Source of the DNA: Hyphomicrobiales bacterium
GTDB lineage: Bacteria; Pseudomonadota; Alphaproteobacteria; Rhizobiales; Rhizobiaceae
Reading direction: 5' to 3'
NCBI GenBank assembly: GCA_900465675.1
Contig: UBJR01000013.1
Location: forward strand, 324,011 to 388,010
DNA length: 64,000 bases
Made by a program: the position numbers and the translations under genes
Notes under the pieces: model-generated
Told to the model about the DNA's origin: nothing
The model's input: the letters and a program-made list of their open reading frames with translations, nothing else
Databases searched by the model: none
Part shown: one piece after another, positions 23,955 to 31,480 of the stretch
Position numbering within the stretch: the first letter of the stretch is position 1
Layout of the letters: every line of letters begins with the position of its first letter

Positions 23955-25795
23955 ACAGATTGTCCAACCTGCTGCCTTTCCACGCCGGGGAAGAGACTGT
24001 CGCGAGCTTCGCCTCGCGGCTTTCCGCCGCCTGCGGTTACCGCCATCCCCGGTCCTTCGGTGCCGATCTCGGCTTCGACTTCCAAGCGCTGGCAGTCGGC
24101 AACGAGACCGCCGTCGCCACGTTTGCATCGCTCCTGGACCGGCGGAAGGAAGACCTCCTTCCAGGTGTCGTGCGATCCTCGGACGACCGCATGAACACGG
24201 TTCGCGGCGAATCCCTCACCCGTAAGCTCGTACAGCGACAGCGGCTGCGGTTCTGCCCGCACTGCGTCCGCGACGATGAGGTCCGACGGGAAGGCAGACG
24301 AGGCTTCAGGGCGTTCGGCCGGCTTGAGTGGCTTGTGACAGCCGTGCGCGTGTGCAGAGATCATGGTACCAGCTTGATTACCTGCGACCACCTGCCCGTC
24401 CCGATGTTCGCCCACGACTTTGTCACCAACCTTGCGGAAGAGGCTGGAAGGATGGAAGGCCATCTGGCTTCGGCAGGCAAAATGCCGGTCGATGCGCTAC
24501 AGCTTTACGTAGAGGCGCGGCTTCGTGGTCGCGAGCGTTTGGACAACTGGCTGGACCGCCTTCCGCTCTACGTGGTCGTACGGGTCGCGGAGGTGGTCGG
24601 CGCGATGGATCGCCATGGCGTCAAGTTCAAGCAATCTGGTATCGGCGAGGTGGAATGGTCCGCGTGCGCGGGCCATGGCTATGAAATCCTGGCGAACCGC
24701 GACGGCTTCGTGGGCTTCCTACGGTCGCTGACCCGAAGCTTCCACGAACGAAGCGGCGACGCAGGCGGAAGAGCAGTGTTCGGTCGCCTGTACGAGAATC
24801 TCGCTCACGACACGGCAGACAGTGCTTTTGACCCGACCCGAGACATCATCAAGGACGTCGCGATGTGCACGCTGCCGCTCGGTCCAGGCGATGACTTCTT
24901 TGGACCAGTGTCAGAACGTCGACTCCACTCCGTGCAGTCCGCGTCGAGGGAATTCGACATCCACCCCAAGCGCCTTCGCAAGCTGCTTCTCAATTCGGGG
25001 GTGATCGACGTGCCAACGGCAGCAGGCACGTACGAACGCATCGTCGTAGACGCGGCGACGATGGAGAGCTTCTGCACCGAGGCGAAGGCAACCCTAGGGG
25101 TTCCCGAAGCAAAGGAGCGTCTTGGCCTGACGCGTATCTGGTTCGAAGAACTGGTGTCAGGCGGGGAGCTGTCTCCGATCGGGAAGGCTTCCGACGCGGT
25201 CGAAACTTCAATAGAAGTCGAGCGTCGTTTCGCCGTCGCCAATGTATATGGTCTGTTGAGCAGGTTGCAGTCCGTGGTGACTGCGGATTTTGCCGAGGGC
25301 ATGTCGGACATCTCTTCCGTCGCCCGCCAGGCGAACTGCACGTTTCGAGAGATCCTCGACCTACTCCTTGGCGGCTCGCTCAAGCTCGTCGCGACTGCGT
25401 CTTCGCCGGCAACCTTTGATGCGATACGCCTCGATCCCGAAGAGTTGAAGTCCAGAACGCGTCTTCAGGATCACGGGTGCCTCAATCTTCAGACGGTCAG
25501 CCGAGAACTGCCGGCTTCGACTTCGATCGTGAAGGCCCTGGTGATTGAAGGCTATCTCCCTTCAAAGCAGGTTCGCAATCCGGAGAAGCGCGCGATGCAA
25601 ACGGTCGTAGAGCCGGAGGTTCTCGAGGCGTTCAAATCGGAATATGCCTCGCTTGGGAATCTTGCAACGAAGCTGGGGACTAGAACTTGGTCGCTGAAAC
25701 GGGAGTTCGAAGAAGCCGGCATTTATCCTCTGTTTGAGGCCGCAGGTGCACCGTATTACCGACGGTGCGATACCAGTCGACTGCAGCGAAAGTGA
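23951..25795 (+). CDS. tniQ: TniQ/TnsD-like target-selection protein, long form
   Basis: 614 residues. The TniQ domain opens MNRLSNLLPFHAGEETVASF and holds the zinc ligands Cys102-Pro-His-Cys105 and Cys135-Arg-Asp-His138 around a conserved Trp127. Simple TniQ proteins are about 350-400 residues; TnsD-type proteins have extra C-terminal DNA-binding parts that read a fixed site. Here residues about 327-594 seem to contain five helix-turn-helix-like units (for example ASREFDIHPKRLRKLLLNSG and VPEAKERLGLTRIWFEELVS). A site-specific target, as for TnsD, is therefore plausible. The gene is last in the operon and is followed by an intrinsic terminator. Confidence 0.88.
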   Translation: MNRLSNLLPFHAGEETVASFASRLSAACGYRHPRSFGADLGFDFQALAVGNETAVATFASLLDRRKEDLLPGVVRSSDDRMNTVRGESLTRKLVQRQRLRFCPHCVRDDEVRREGRRGFRAFGRLEWLVTAVRVCRDHGTSLITCDHLPVPMFAHDFVTNLAEEAGRMEGHLASAGKMPVDALQLYVEARLRGRERLDNWLDRLPLYVVVRVAEVVGAMDRHGVKFKQSGIGEVEWSACAGHGYEILANRDGFVGFLRSLTRSFHERSGDAGGRAVFGRLYENLAHDTADSAFDPTRDIIKDVAMCTLPLGPGDDFFGPVSERRLHSVQSASREFDIHPKRLRKLLLNSGVIDVPTAAGTYERIVVDAATMESFCTEAKATLGVPEAKERLGLTRIWFEELVSGGELSPIGKASDAVETSIEVERRFAVANVYGLLSRLQSVVTADFAEGMSDISSVARQANCTFREILDLLLGGSLKLVATASSPATFDAIRLDPEELKSRTRLQDHGCLNLQTVSRELPASTSIVKALVIEGYLPSKQVRNPEKRAMQTVVEPEVLEAFKSEYASLGNLATKLGTRTWSLKREFEEAGIYPLFEAAGAPYYRRCDTSRLQRK

Positions 25796-25814
25796 CAAGC
25801 ATCGAGTAGCCGTT

Positions 25815-25843
25815 GGCCGGATTTTGATCCGGCCTTTTCTTTT
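25815..25843 (+). terminator. Intrinsic terminator after tniQ
   Basis: GGCCGGAT (25815-25822), loop TTTG, ATCCGGCC (25827-25834), then TTTTCTTTT. An 8-bp perfect stem with a T-rich tail, 20 bp after the tniQ stop. Confidence 0.9.
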
Positions 25844-25931
25844 AACCCGTGATCTGGCCGGTTTCTGCTTCCTGAGACGCCGGTTTCCCCTCTGGAAATG
25901 AAATCAGACCACTAAAAATCAGAGAGTTACG

Positions 25932-25952
25932 GGACAGTTGGCCAGAAATATG
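25932..25952 (+). repeat. Element paired with 17630-17649 (right copy)
   Basis: GGACAGTT, 7 bp, AATATG, in the same orientation as the left copy. Ten bases later lies TTCACA; read inward on the minus strand this gives TGTGAAAACG, a possible TGT...ACA-type transposon end near 25963. Confidence 0.4.
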
Positions 25953-25964
25953 ATCGTTTTCACA

Positions 25965-25993
25965 TAAGGGCGCTTCGGCGCCCTTATTTTTTT
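25965..25993 (+). terminator. Strong UUCG-loop intrinsic terminator
   Basis: TAAGGGCGC, loop TTCG, GCGCCCTTA, then TTTTTTT. Nine-bp perfect stem with a stable tetraloop. It lies right at the inferred right edge of the transposon-like region, with no coding gene directly upstream of it on this strand except tniQ, which already has its own terminator. Confidence 0.9.
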
Positions 25994-26030
25994 GCTTTGG
26001 GCGATATTGCCACCAGCCTGATGCGGCACC

Positions 26031-27055
26031 CCTCCAGCCTCACCCTGAGGTGCGAAGCCCGGCAGGGCGCAGCCTCAAAGGACGAGGTTGGCCACGACAT
26101 TCACCCGCCCCCGTCCTTCGAGGCTCCGGCTTTCCCTGCGCGCCTCAGGATGAGGGCTAGTCGTTGTGCTATCGTTTTGGGGGCATTGAGGTAATGGCGA
26201 GCCCGTTTGGCAACTTCGATGGCGAAAACTCCATCGCGGGACACCCACTCCAGCCTCATCCTGAGGTGCGAAGCCCGGCAAGGTACAGCCTCGAAGGACG
26301 GGGCTGGCCACCTCACGACTTAGCCGCAACCGGTCCACGCTTTGACAATCCCGGCAACCCCTCATAGTCGAGCGCTATAAGCGCTTCCTTCTTGCGCCGC
26401 GACCAGCCCTTGATCTGGCGCTCGCGGGCGATGGCATCGATAATGCGGTCATAGGTTTCGGTGAAGACGAGCTCGACGGGCAGGCGCTTGGCGGTGTAGC
26501 CGTCGTACACACCAGCACTGTGCTCCCATAAGCGGGCCTCGATATTCTGCTTGGTCAGCCCGGTGTAATAGGCGCCGTCGCGGCATCTCAGAATGTAAAC
26601 TTCCATCGCGTGCCCCCCAACCGCGGCTTAAATCTACCATAGCGGGTGTTTCAGTTGCAACCCGCCCTCGTCCTTTGAGGCTCCGGCTTCGCCTGCGCAC
26701 CTCAGGATGAGGGCTGATGTTTGCGCCAGCCTGTTTTCGCGACGAGCCGCAGCTTATATATCGCGACGATCCCGAATCCCCTGCCCCACTCCAACCTCAT
26801 CCTGAGGTGCGAAGCTCGCTAGAGCGCAGCCTCGAAGGACGAGGTTGGCCACCGCCTAACCCGCCCCGTTCTTCGAGGCTCCGGCTTCGCCTGCGCACCT
26901 CAAGATGAGGGCTGATCGTTTGTGCCAGCCTGTTTTCGCGAGGAGCTGCGGCGTCTGTATCGCGACGATCCTGACGACCTGCCGCACCACCCACTCCAAC
27001 CTCATCCTGAGGTGCGAAGCTCGCTAGAGCGAGCCTCGAAGGACGAGGTTGGCCA
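26031..27055. repeat. Cluster of seven RIME-like mosaic repeats
   Basis: About 50-65 bp elements of the form CCTCATCCTGAGGTGCGAAG ... AGCCTCGAAGGACGAGG recur at 26031-26094, 26246-26310, 26787-26851 and 26992-27055. The inverse form is at 26105-26158, 26661-26715 and 26860-26913. Each is internally palindromic (CTCATCCTGAGG; CTCGAAGGACGAGG). Copies alternate in orientation and surround the GIY-YIG gene. A longer ~100-bp unit (26706-26815 and 26906-27005, both with GCCAGCCTGTTTTCGCGA) is also duplicated. Such mosaics are typical of rhizobial intergenic DNA. Confidence 0.85.
26313..26606 (-). CDS. GIY-YIG domain nuclease-like small protein
   Basis: 97 residues starting MEVYILRCRDGAYYTGLTKQ, which holds the GIY-YIG-type VYI...YTG pair, followed by RLWEHSAG with a conserved Arg and His, and AIARERQIKGWSRRKKEALI with a metal-binding Glu. 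It belongs to the small single-domain UPF0213/YhbQ-like group, often found between repeats in rhizobia. Cellular role is not settled for the group. It lies inside the mosaic-repeat cluster. Confidence 0.9.
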   Translation of the reverse strand: MEVYILRCRDGAYYTGLTKQNIEARLWEHSAGVYDGYTAKRLPVELVFTETYDRIIDAIARERQIKGWSRRKKEALIALDYEGLPGLSKRGPVAAKS

Positions 27056-27140
27056 CCGCCGCACCACTGCCAACTCCGACCCGCTTGCCGCACCGGCATT
27101 TTGGACTATCCTCTTTGTCTCAGCGAAGGAGGATCGCGCC

Positions 27141-27734
27141 ATGGCCTTCATTCATACGCCCCATGCATCCGAGAACGACAAGACCGCGTCGATGTACGCC
27201 TCGGCAGAGGCCAGCTACGGTTATCTGCCGAACATGTACCGCGCCTTCGGGCACAGGCCGGAGGTGATGGAGCATTGGGGAGCGCTGTTGTCCAGTATTC
27301 GCAGCCATATGACGCTGAGGCGCTATGAGCTGGTGACGCTGGCTGCCGCGCGGGAGCTCAAGTCGTCCTATTGCATGCTGGCCCATGGTTCCGTGCTGCT
27401 GCGCGAGGGCTTTACCAATGACGGGCTGGCGGCGACGGCGGATGGGGCTGAGAAGGCGCCGGTCGATGCGGCCGAGCGGGCGATCATGGCGTTTGCCGCC
27501 AAGGTGGTGCGCGATGCCACGACCGTCACCCAGCAGGATGTCGATGCCCTGAAGAAGCACGGGCTTTCGGACGCGGAGATCTTCGACATCACCGCCGCTG
27601 CGGCTGTGCGCTGCTTCTTCTCAAAGATGCTCGACGCGCTCGGCGCCGCGCCAGACCACGTTTACGCCGAACGGCTCGATCCCAATCTGCGCAAGTCGCT
27701 TGCCATCGGACGGCCGATCGACGGGCTCGTCTGA
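27141..27734 (+). CDS. Carboxymuconolactone decarboxylase-family protein, single Cys
   Basis: 197 residues, AAGGAGGATCGCGCC then ATG. The CMD core has LAAARELKSSYCMLAHGSVL with Cys78 and His82, but the other Cys of the CxxC pair is Ser75. It belongs to the larger peroxidase-related subgroup of the AhpD-like superfamily. Without the Cys pair, classical disulfide-linked peroxide reduction is doubtful. It marks the start of the ordinary chromosomal part of the window. Confidence 0.88.
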   Translation: MAFIHTPHASENDKTASMYASAEASYGYLPNMYRAFGHRPEVMEHWGALLSSIRSHMTLRRYELVTLAAARELKSSYCMLAHGSVLLREGFTNDGLAATADGAEKAPVDAAERAIMAFAAKVVRDATTVTQQDVDALKKHGLSDAEIFDITAAAAVRCFFSKMLDALGAAPDHVYAERLDPNLRKSLAIGRPIDGLV

Positions 27735-27847
27735 GGCTGCAATCGCCACCGTCTTCTTCACCATCCAGCGGCTGTAGCCAGTTCGTAGAGCGAGTGGCTT
27801 TTCTCGCTTAGGTTTGCCCGATCATGCAACACTGACGGGAGGAAAAG

Positions 27848-28030
27848 ATGGCGAGCTGCAAGGATCCAAACGGCGATACCTGGGAGATTTATAACGGCGC
27901 TGACGGGTGGCGTTGGCGGCGGACAGCATCAAATGGCCGGATTGTCGCCGCGTCATCTCAGGGCTATTCGAACCGCAGCGATTGCATCGACAATGCACGC
28001 CGCAGCGGGATGACCTGCAATCCTGTGTAA
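27848..28030 (+). CDS. DUF1508 (YegP-like) small protein
   Basis: 60 residues, GGGAGGAAAAG then ATG. WEIYNGADGWRWRRTASNGR and IVAASSQGYSNRSDCIDNAR give the typical DUF1508 strand-strand-helix signature in one copy. The function of the family is unknown. Confidence 0.88.
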   Translation: MASCKDPNGDTWEIYNGADGWRWRRTASNGRIVAASSQGYSNRSDCIDNARRSGMTCNPV

Positions 28031-28106
28031 GCGGCATGCTTATTCACCCTGCATTTGTCGCCCTGATACAATGCGGCCGAAGCAGCACTTATACTTGGCG
28101 GACCAA

Positions 28107-28140
28107 AGCCATTCACTGCGCGGACACGCAGTGAATGGCT
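28107..28140. repeat. Perfect 14-bp inverted repeat
   Basis: AGCCATTCACTGCG (28107-28120), loop CGGACA, CGCAGTGAATGGCT (28127-28140). A very stable hairpin in the gap between the DUF1508 gene and the convergent membrane-protein gene. It lacks a T-run on the plus strand, so it may be a repeat rather than a simple terminator. Confidence 0.8.
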
Positions 28141-28199
28141 AGCCGTTTTGGGCGCGAGGACAAGATAGCAGCAACCCCACGTCACATCGGCGACCGGTC

Positions 28200-28394
28200 T
28201 TATCGGCCGTGCCGCCTCGCCAGCGCAATCACTACAGCACCGGCGGCAGCCACCAGCGCGCCCCAATAGATCCACGGCGTCTGGTCGATCATGAAGCTCT
28301 CGGCGGGATAGGGGAAATAGCCGCTACCCTGCCCGATCCAGACAAGACCGACCAGCACCAGAAGCGTGCCAAGCACATAGGCTGCCTTAACCAT
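28200..28394 (-). CDS. Small two-pass membrane protein
   Basis: 64 residues; AAGGAG lies 8 bases before ATG 28394, and an adjacent ATG at 28397 is possible. Two hydrophobic segments (AAYVLGTLLVLVGLVWIG and IYWGALVAAAGAVVIALA) with a short loop and a basic tail. No family recognised beyond small inner-membrane protein. It lies 18 bp after the hydrolase gene and may be co-transcribed with it. Confidence 0.75.
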   Translation of the reverse strand: MVKAAYVLGTLLVLVGLVWIGQGSGYFPYPAESFMIDQTPWIYWGALVAAAGAVVIALARRHGR

Positions 28395-28412
28395 CATCGG
28401 TCTCCTTGAAAA

Positions 28413-29447
28413 TCATTGCTGCGGGGTGTCGGCGAAGTGGCGCATGGCGAATTCGGCGACGCGCTGGTTGGAGCTGTCGGCATCGGCAAGCAGATGCGGG
28501 AAGAGCTGCCAGCCGTGGATCAGGCCCGGCCAGACCTCAAGCGTCACCTCGACACCTGCCGCCTTCGCCTTGTCGGCAAGCCGCAGGGTGTCGTCGAGCA
28601 GCGCTTCGCTGTCCGAGACCTGCAGGAAGAGCGGCGGCAGGCCGGAAAGATCGGCAAAGAGCGGTGAAACATCTGGGTTGTCAGGCGCCGTCGCGCCGAG
28701 ATAGGGCTTGGCCAGCGCCTCGATCCCAGTCTTGGTGATGACGGGATCGGTGGCGGCATTCGACGTCATCGAGACGCCGCTGGCGGAAAGATCGGTCACC
28801 GGGCTGAGCGCAATGACGGCGGCGGGCAGCTGGCGGCCGGCCCTCTTCTGGCGCAAAACGGCCTCGATCGCCAGATTGGCGCCGGTGCCATCACCGGCGA
28901 GGATGATGTTGCCGCTCTCGTAGCCGTTTTCCAGCATCCAGCGATAAGCGGTCCTGATATCGTCGATCTGCGCGGGATAGCGGCCCTCGGGGACCAGCCG
29001 GTAGTCGATCACCAGCACATCCGAGGAGGCAGCCTTGGCGAGAGAACCGGCCAGCAGCCGGTGGGTGCGCGGCGAGCCGCCGTGGAAGCCGCCGCCATGC
29101 ACATAGAGGATGCCGCGGCGGCCGAGCGGGTGGTGAAGACGGGCAGGCCAGATGAGGTCAGCCTCGACGCCATCGGCATCCATGTGACGGATCTGCACGC
29201 GCGCGGGCTCCGGATTACCAGCCATGAAACTACGGAAGGCCGCGGCGCGTTTTTCCGGGGTGGCAGCATCGGCGAAATGCTCTTTCCAGTGCCCGGCCAA
29301 TTCCTCGACCTGCTGTTTCGATTGCGCGCTCTGCGGCGGGATGTCGGCGGCACCGGCATCCGCCGCAACCAACAAGCCCGGCAGCAGTGCCAATGCAAAC
29401 CCGGCCGCCCTCACGCCAGCTGCTGCAGACAATAACCGGTCACGCAT
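28413..29447 (-). CDS. Exported HSL-type alpha/beta hydrolase with Gly in place of the nucleophile Ser
   Basis: 344 residues with a signal peptide (hydrophobic AAGFALALLPGLLVAADAGA). The HSL-family oxyanion motif HGGGF is at 117-121. The nucleophile elbow, normally GDSAG, reads GDGTG at 185-189, so residue 187 is Gly. The acid region SDSEALLDD and His311 (LIHGW) are conserved. Loss of the serine should abolish classical esterase activity unless the base is an error. It may have become a binding protein. Confidence 0.88.
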   Translation of the reverse strand: MRDRLLSAAAGVRAAGFALALLPGLLVAADAGAADIPPQSAQSKQQVEELAGHWKEHFADAATPEKRAAAFRSFMAGNPEPARVQIRHMDADGVEADLIWPARLHHPLGRRGILYVHGGGFHGGSPRTHRLLAGSLAKAASSDVLVIDYRLVPEGRYPAQIDDIRTAYRWMLENGYESGNIILAGDGTGANLAIEAVLRQKRAGRQLPAAVIALSPVTDLSASGVSMTSNAATDPVITKTGIEALAKPYLGATAPDNPDVSPLFADLSGLPPLFLQVSDSEALLDDTLRLADKAKAAGVEVTLEVWPGLIHGWQLFPHLLADADSSNQRVAEFAMRHFADTPQQ

Positions 29448-29466
29448 TCATCCCTCCGAAACCAAA

Positions 29467-29501
29467 CGGCCGCCCTGCCCGATCATCGGACAGGACGGCC
29501 G
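29467..29501. terminator. Long hairpin between SDR and hydrolase genes
   Basis: CGGCCGCCCTG...CAGGACGGCCG forms a long, slightly imperfect stem with an inner CCGAT/ATCGG pair. It follows the minus-strand SDR stop by about 30 bp and fits a terminator-type structure, although a strong T-tail is lacking. Confidence 0.55.
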
Positions 29502-29531
29502 CAGAAGTCAAAGGCTTGCTGCGTCTTCCGG

Positions 29532-30377
29532 TCAGTCTTTCGGAAAATCAGCGCCGATGCTGGTTTCCTTCCAGGCTTCGACGAGCGCCAGACGCTCGGC
29601 AAGCTTCCTGGTGACCGCCTCGTAGCCGAAGGCGCCGAGCACGAGGTGGCGCGGCGCCTTCTCGACTTGCGTGATCTTGATCATCGCTTCTGCAGCGCGC
29701 ACCGGATCGCCCGGCTGCTGGCCGCTATAGCCCGCCGTCTGCTTCATCCGGCCGGCAGCGGTCTCGGCATAGTCGCCAATCTTGCTCTCGGTCTGGCGCA
29801 GCGAACGGCCGGCCCAATCGGTGCGGAACGGTCCGGGCTCGACACAGGTGACCTGGATGCCGAGGGCCGCCGTTTCGGCAGCGAGCGAATCCGAGAAGCC
29901 TTCGACGGCATGCTTGCTCGCCGAATAATAGCCCGAGGCCGGGAAGCCGATGAAGCCGGCAACCGAGGTGATGTTGATGATATGGCCGCGGCGTCGGGTG
30001 CGCATGCCGGGAAGCACGGCGCGGGTCATGGCGAAGAGGCCGAAAACATTGGCTTCGAACTGATCGCGGATCTCCTTGTCGTCGCCTTCCTCGATCGAGG
30101 ACTGGTAGCCGTAGCCGGCATTGTTGACGAGAACGTCGACGCGGCCGAAGCGCTCTTCGGCAGCCTTTACGGCAGAAGCAATCTGTCCCTGGTCGGTGAC
30201 GTCGAGCGCGACGGCGAGCGCATTGTCATGGCCTTCGGCGAGATCCGCGACGCGGGCCTTTTCGCGGGCGGTGACGATGGTCGGCCAGCCGCGGGCGATG
30301 GTGAGTTTGGCCAGCTCGCGGCCAAAGCCTGTCGAGCAGCCGGTAATGAACCAGACGGGGGCGTTGTCTTGGGACAT
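29532..30377 (-). CDS. Short-chain dehydrogenase/reductase
   Basis: 281 residues. Cofactor motif PVWFITGCSTGFGRELAKL near the start, VNNAGYGYQSS in the middle and the active-site YYSASKHAVEGFSDSL (Tyr-x-x-x-Lys) later. This is the classical SDR pattern of the 'oxidoreductase' group with a Gly-rich TGxxxGFG. The substrate is unknown. A LysR regulator gene lies upstream in the same direction, and a second SDR of the same subgroup is divergent at 31481. Confidence 0.9.
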   Translation of the reverse strand: MSQDNAPVWFITGCSTGFGRELAKLTIARGWPTIVTAREKARVADLAEGHDNALAVALDVTDQGQIASAVKAAEERFGRVDVLVNNAGYGYQSSIEEGDDKEIRDQFEANVFGLFAMTRAVLPGMRTRRRGHIINITSVAGFIGFPASGYYSASKHAVEGFSDSLAAETAALGIQVTCVEPGPFRTDWAGRSLRQTESKIGDYAETAAGRMKQTAGYSGQQPGDPVRAAEAMIKITQVEKAPRHLVLGAFGYEAVTRKLAERLALVEAWKETSIGADFPKD

Positions 30378-30461
30378 GGTCTATTCCTGATCTTTGGGAA
30401 GTGCCTCTGGGAGGCTGGAGGTAACAGGATTGATGTAGGGCAAAACGGCGAAATTTCCAGA

Positions 30462-31349
30462 TTACTCCGCCTTGATCGCCTCAATCAGCGCCCGGAAGCC
30501 GGCCGACATGTGGCGGCGGCTGGGATAGTAGAGGTAGAGCGGCTCCTCCGGCTGGCACCAGTCGTCGAGCACCTTGATCAGGCGCCCGGCGGCGACATGC
30601 TCGGCGACGCGGTTTTCCCAGACATAGGCGAGAGCAACGCCGCCGAGGGCCGCTTGCGTCATCAGCTCGTGATCGTCGAGCGACAGCGGCCCGTTCGGGT
30701 TGAAGGTGATCGCCTGCCCTTCGCGCTCGAAATCCCAGGGGTAGCGCACGCCTGAGGGATACATGTTCTGGATACAGAGATGGCGCTTCAGATCATGTGG
30801 CGTCAGCGGCTTCGGCCGATGCTCGAAATAGGCGGGCGAGCCGACGACGGCGAGACGCAGGCGCGGGCGGATGCGCAGCGCGATCATCCCCTCCGTGACG
30901 CGCTCACCGAAGCGGATGCCGGCATCGAAGCCTTCCTCGACGATATCGACCAGCCGGTCGGTGGCGCTGATCTCCAGCTGCAGATTGGGGTTCTTCGACA
31001 GGAACGGTCCGATGATATGGCCGATGACGAATGGGGCGATAGAATTGGCGACATTGAGGCGCACCTTGCCGAAGGGCGTGTCGCGAAACTGGTTCAGCGC
31101 ATCGAGCGCAGAGCTGATCTCACCGAAGGCGGGATCGAGATGCGATTTCAGGAGTTCGCCCGCTTGGGTCAGCGAGACACTGCGGGTGGTGCGGTTGAGC
31201 AGCCGGATGCCGATCCGCTCTTCGAGATTGAGCACCGCATGGCTGATCGCCGAAGCCGTCACGCCCCTTTCCTCGCCTGCCTTGCGGAAGCTGAGATGCC
31301 GGGCAACGGCGGCGAAGGCCGCCATTTCGGAGAGATCGGTCGCACGCAT
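30462..31349 (-). CDS. LysR-family transcriptional regulator
   Basis: 295 residues. The N-terminal winged helix reads FAAVARHLSFRKAGEERGVT and then SAISHAVLNLEERIGIRLLN, a textbook LysR DNA-binding domain. The C-terminal co-inducer domain follows from about residue 90. It diverges from the SDR at 31481, with 131 bp between starts, so it probably regulates that gene and itself. The inducer cannot be predicted. Confidence 0.93.
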   Translation of the reverse strand: MRATDLSEMAAFAAVARHLSFRKAGEERGVTASAISHAVLNLEERIGIRLLNRTTRSVSLTQAGELLKSHLDPAFGEISSALDALNQFRDTPFGKVRLNVANSIAPFVIGHIIGPFLSKNPNLQLEISATDRLVDIVEEGFDAGIRFGERVTEGMIALRIRPRLRLAVVGSPAYFEHRPKPLTPHDLKRHLCIQNMYPSGVRYPWDFEREGQAITFNPNGPLSLDDHELMTQAALGGVALAYVWENRVAEHVAAGRLIKVLDDWCQPEEPLYLYYPSRRHMSAGFRALIEAIKAE

Positions 31350-31480
31350 TGATGAATTTCACTCAGCATAATTCGGAAAATAGCGAATCTTATGCATGAG
31401 CTGCTTTCAGGTCAAATTCTCCTCACCGGCACAGAGAAACCGGCACTCACAACGAAGAGAGATCTGAAAGGATACGTTTC

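Noticed and set aside
26717..26908. Short frames sharing an ACFR-E-YRDDP text at 26717 and 26922
   Set aside because: They run through the mosaic repeats and are explained by duplication of the ~100-bp repeat unit, not by genes.
26031..27055. CRISPR array
   Set aside because: The repeats alternate in orientation, are irregularly spaced and lack unique spacers of constant length; no cas genes are present.
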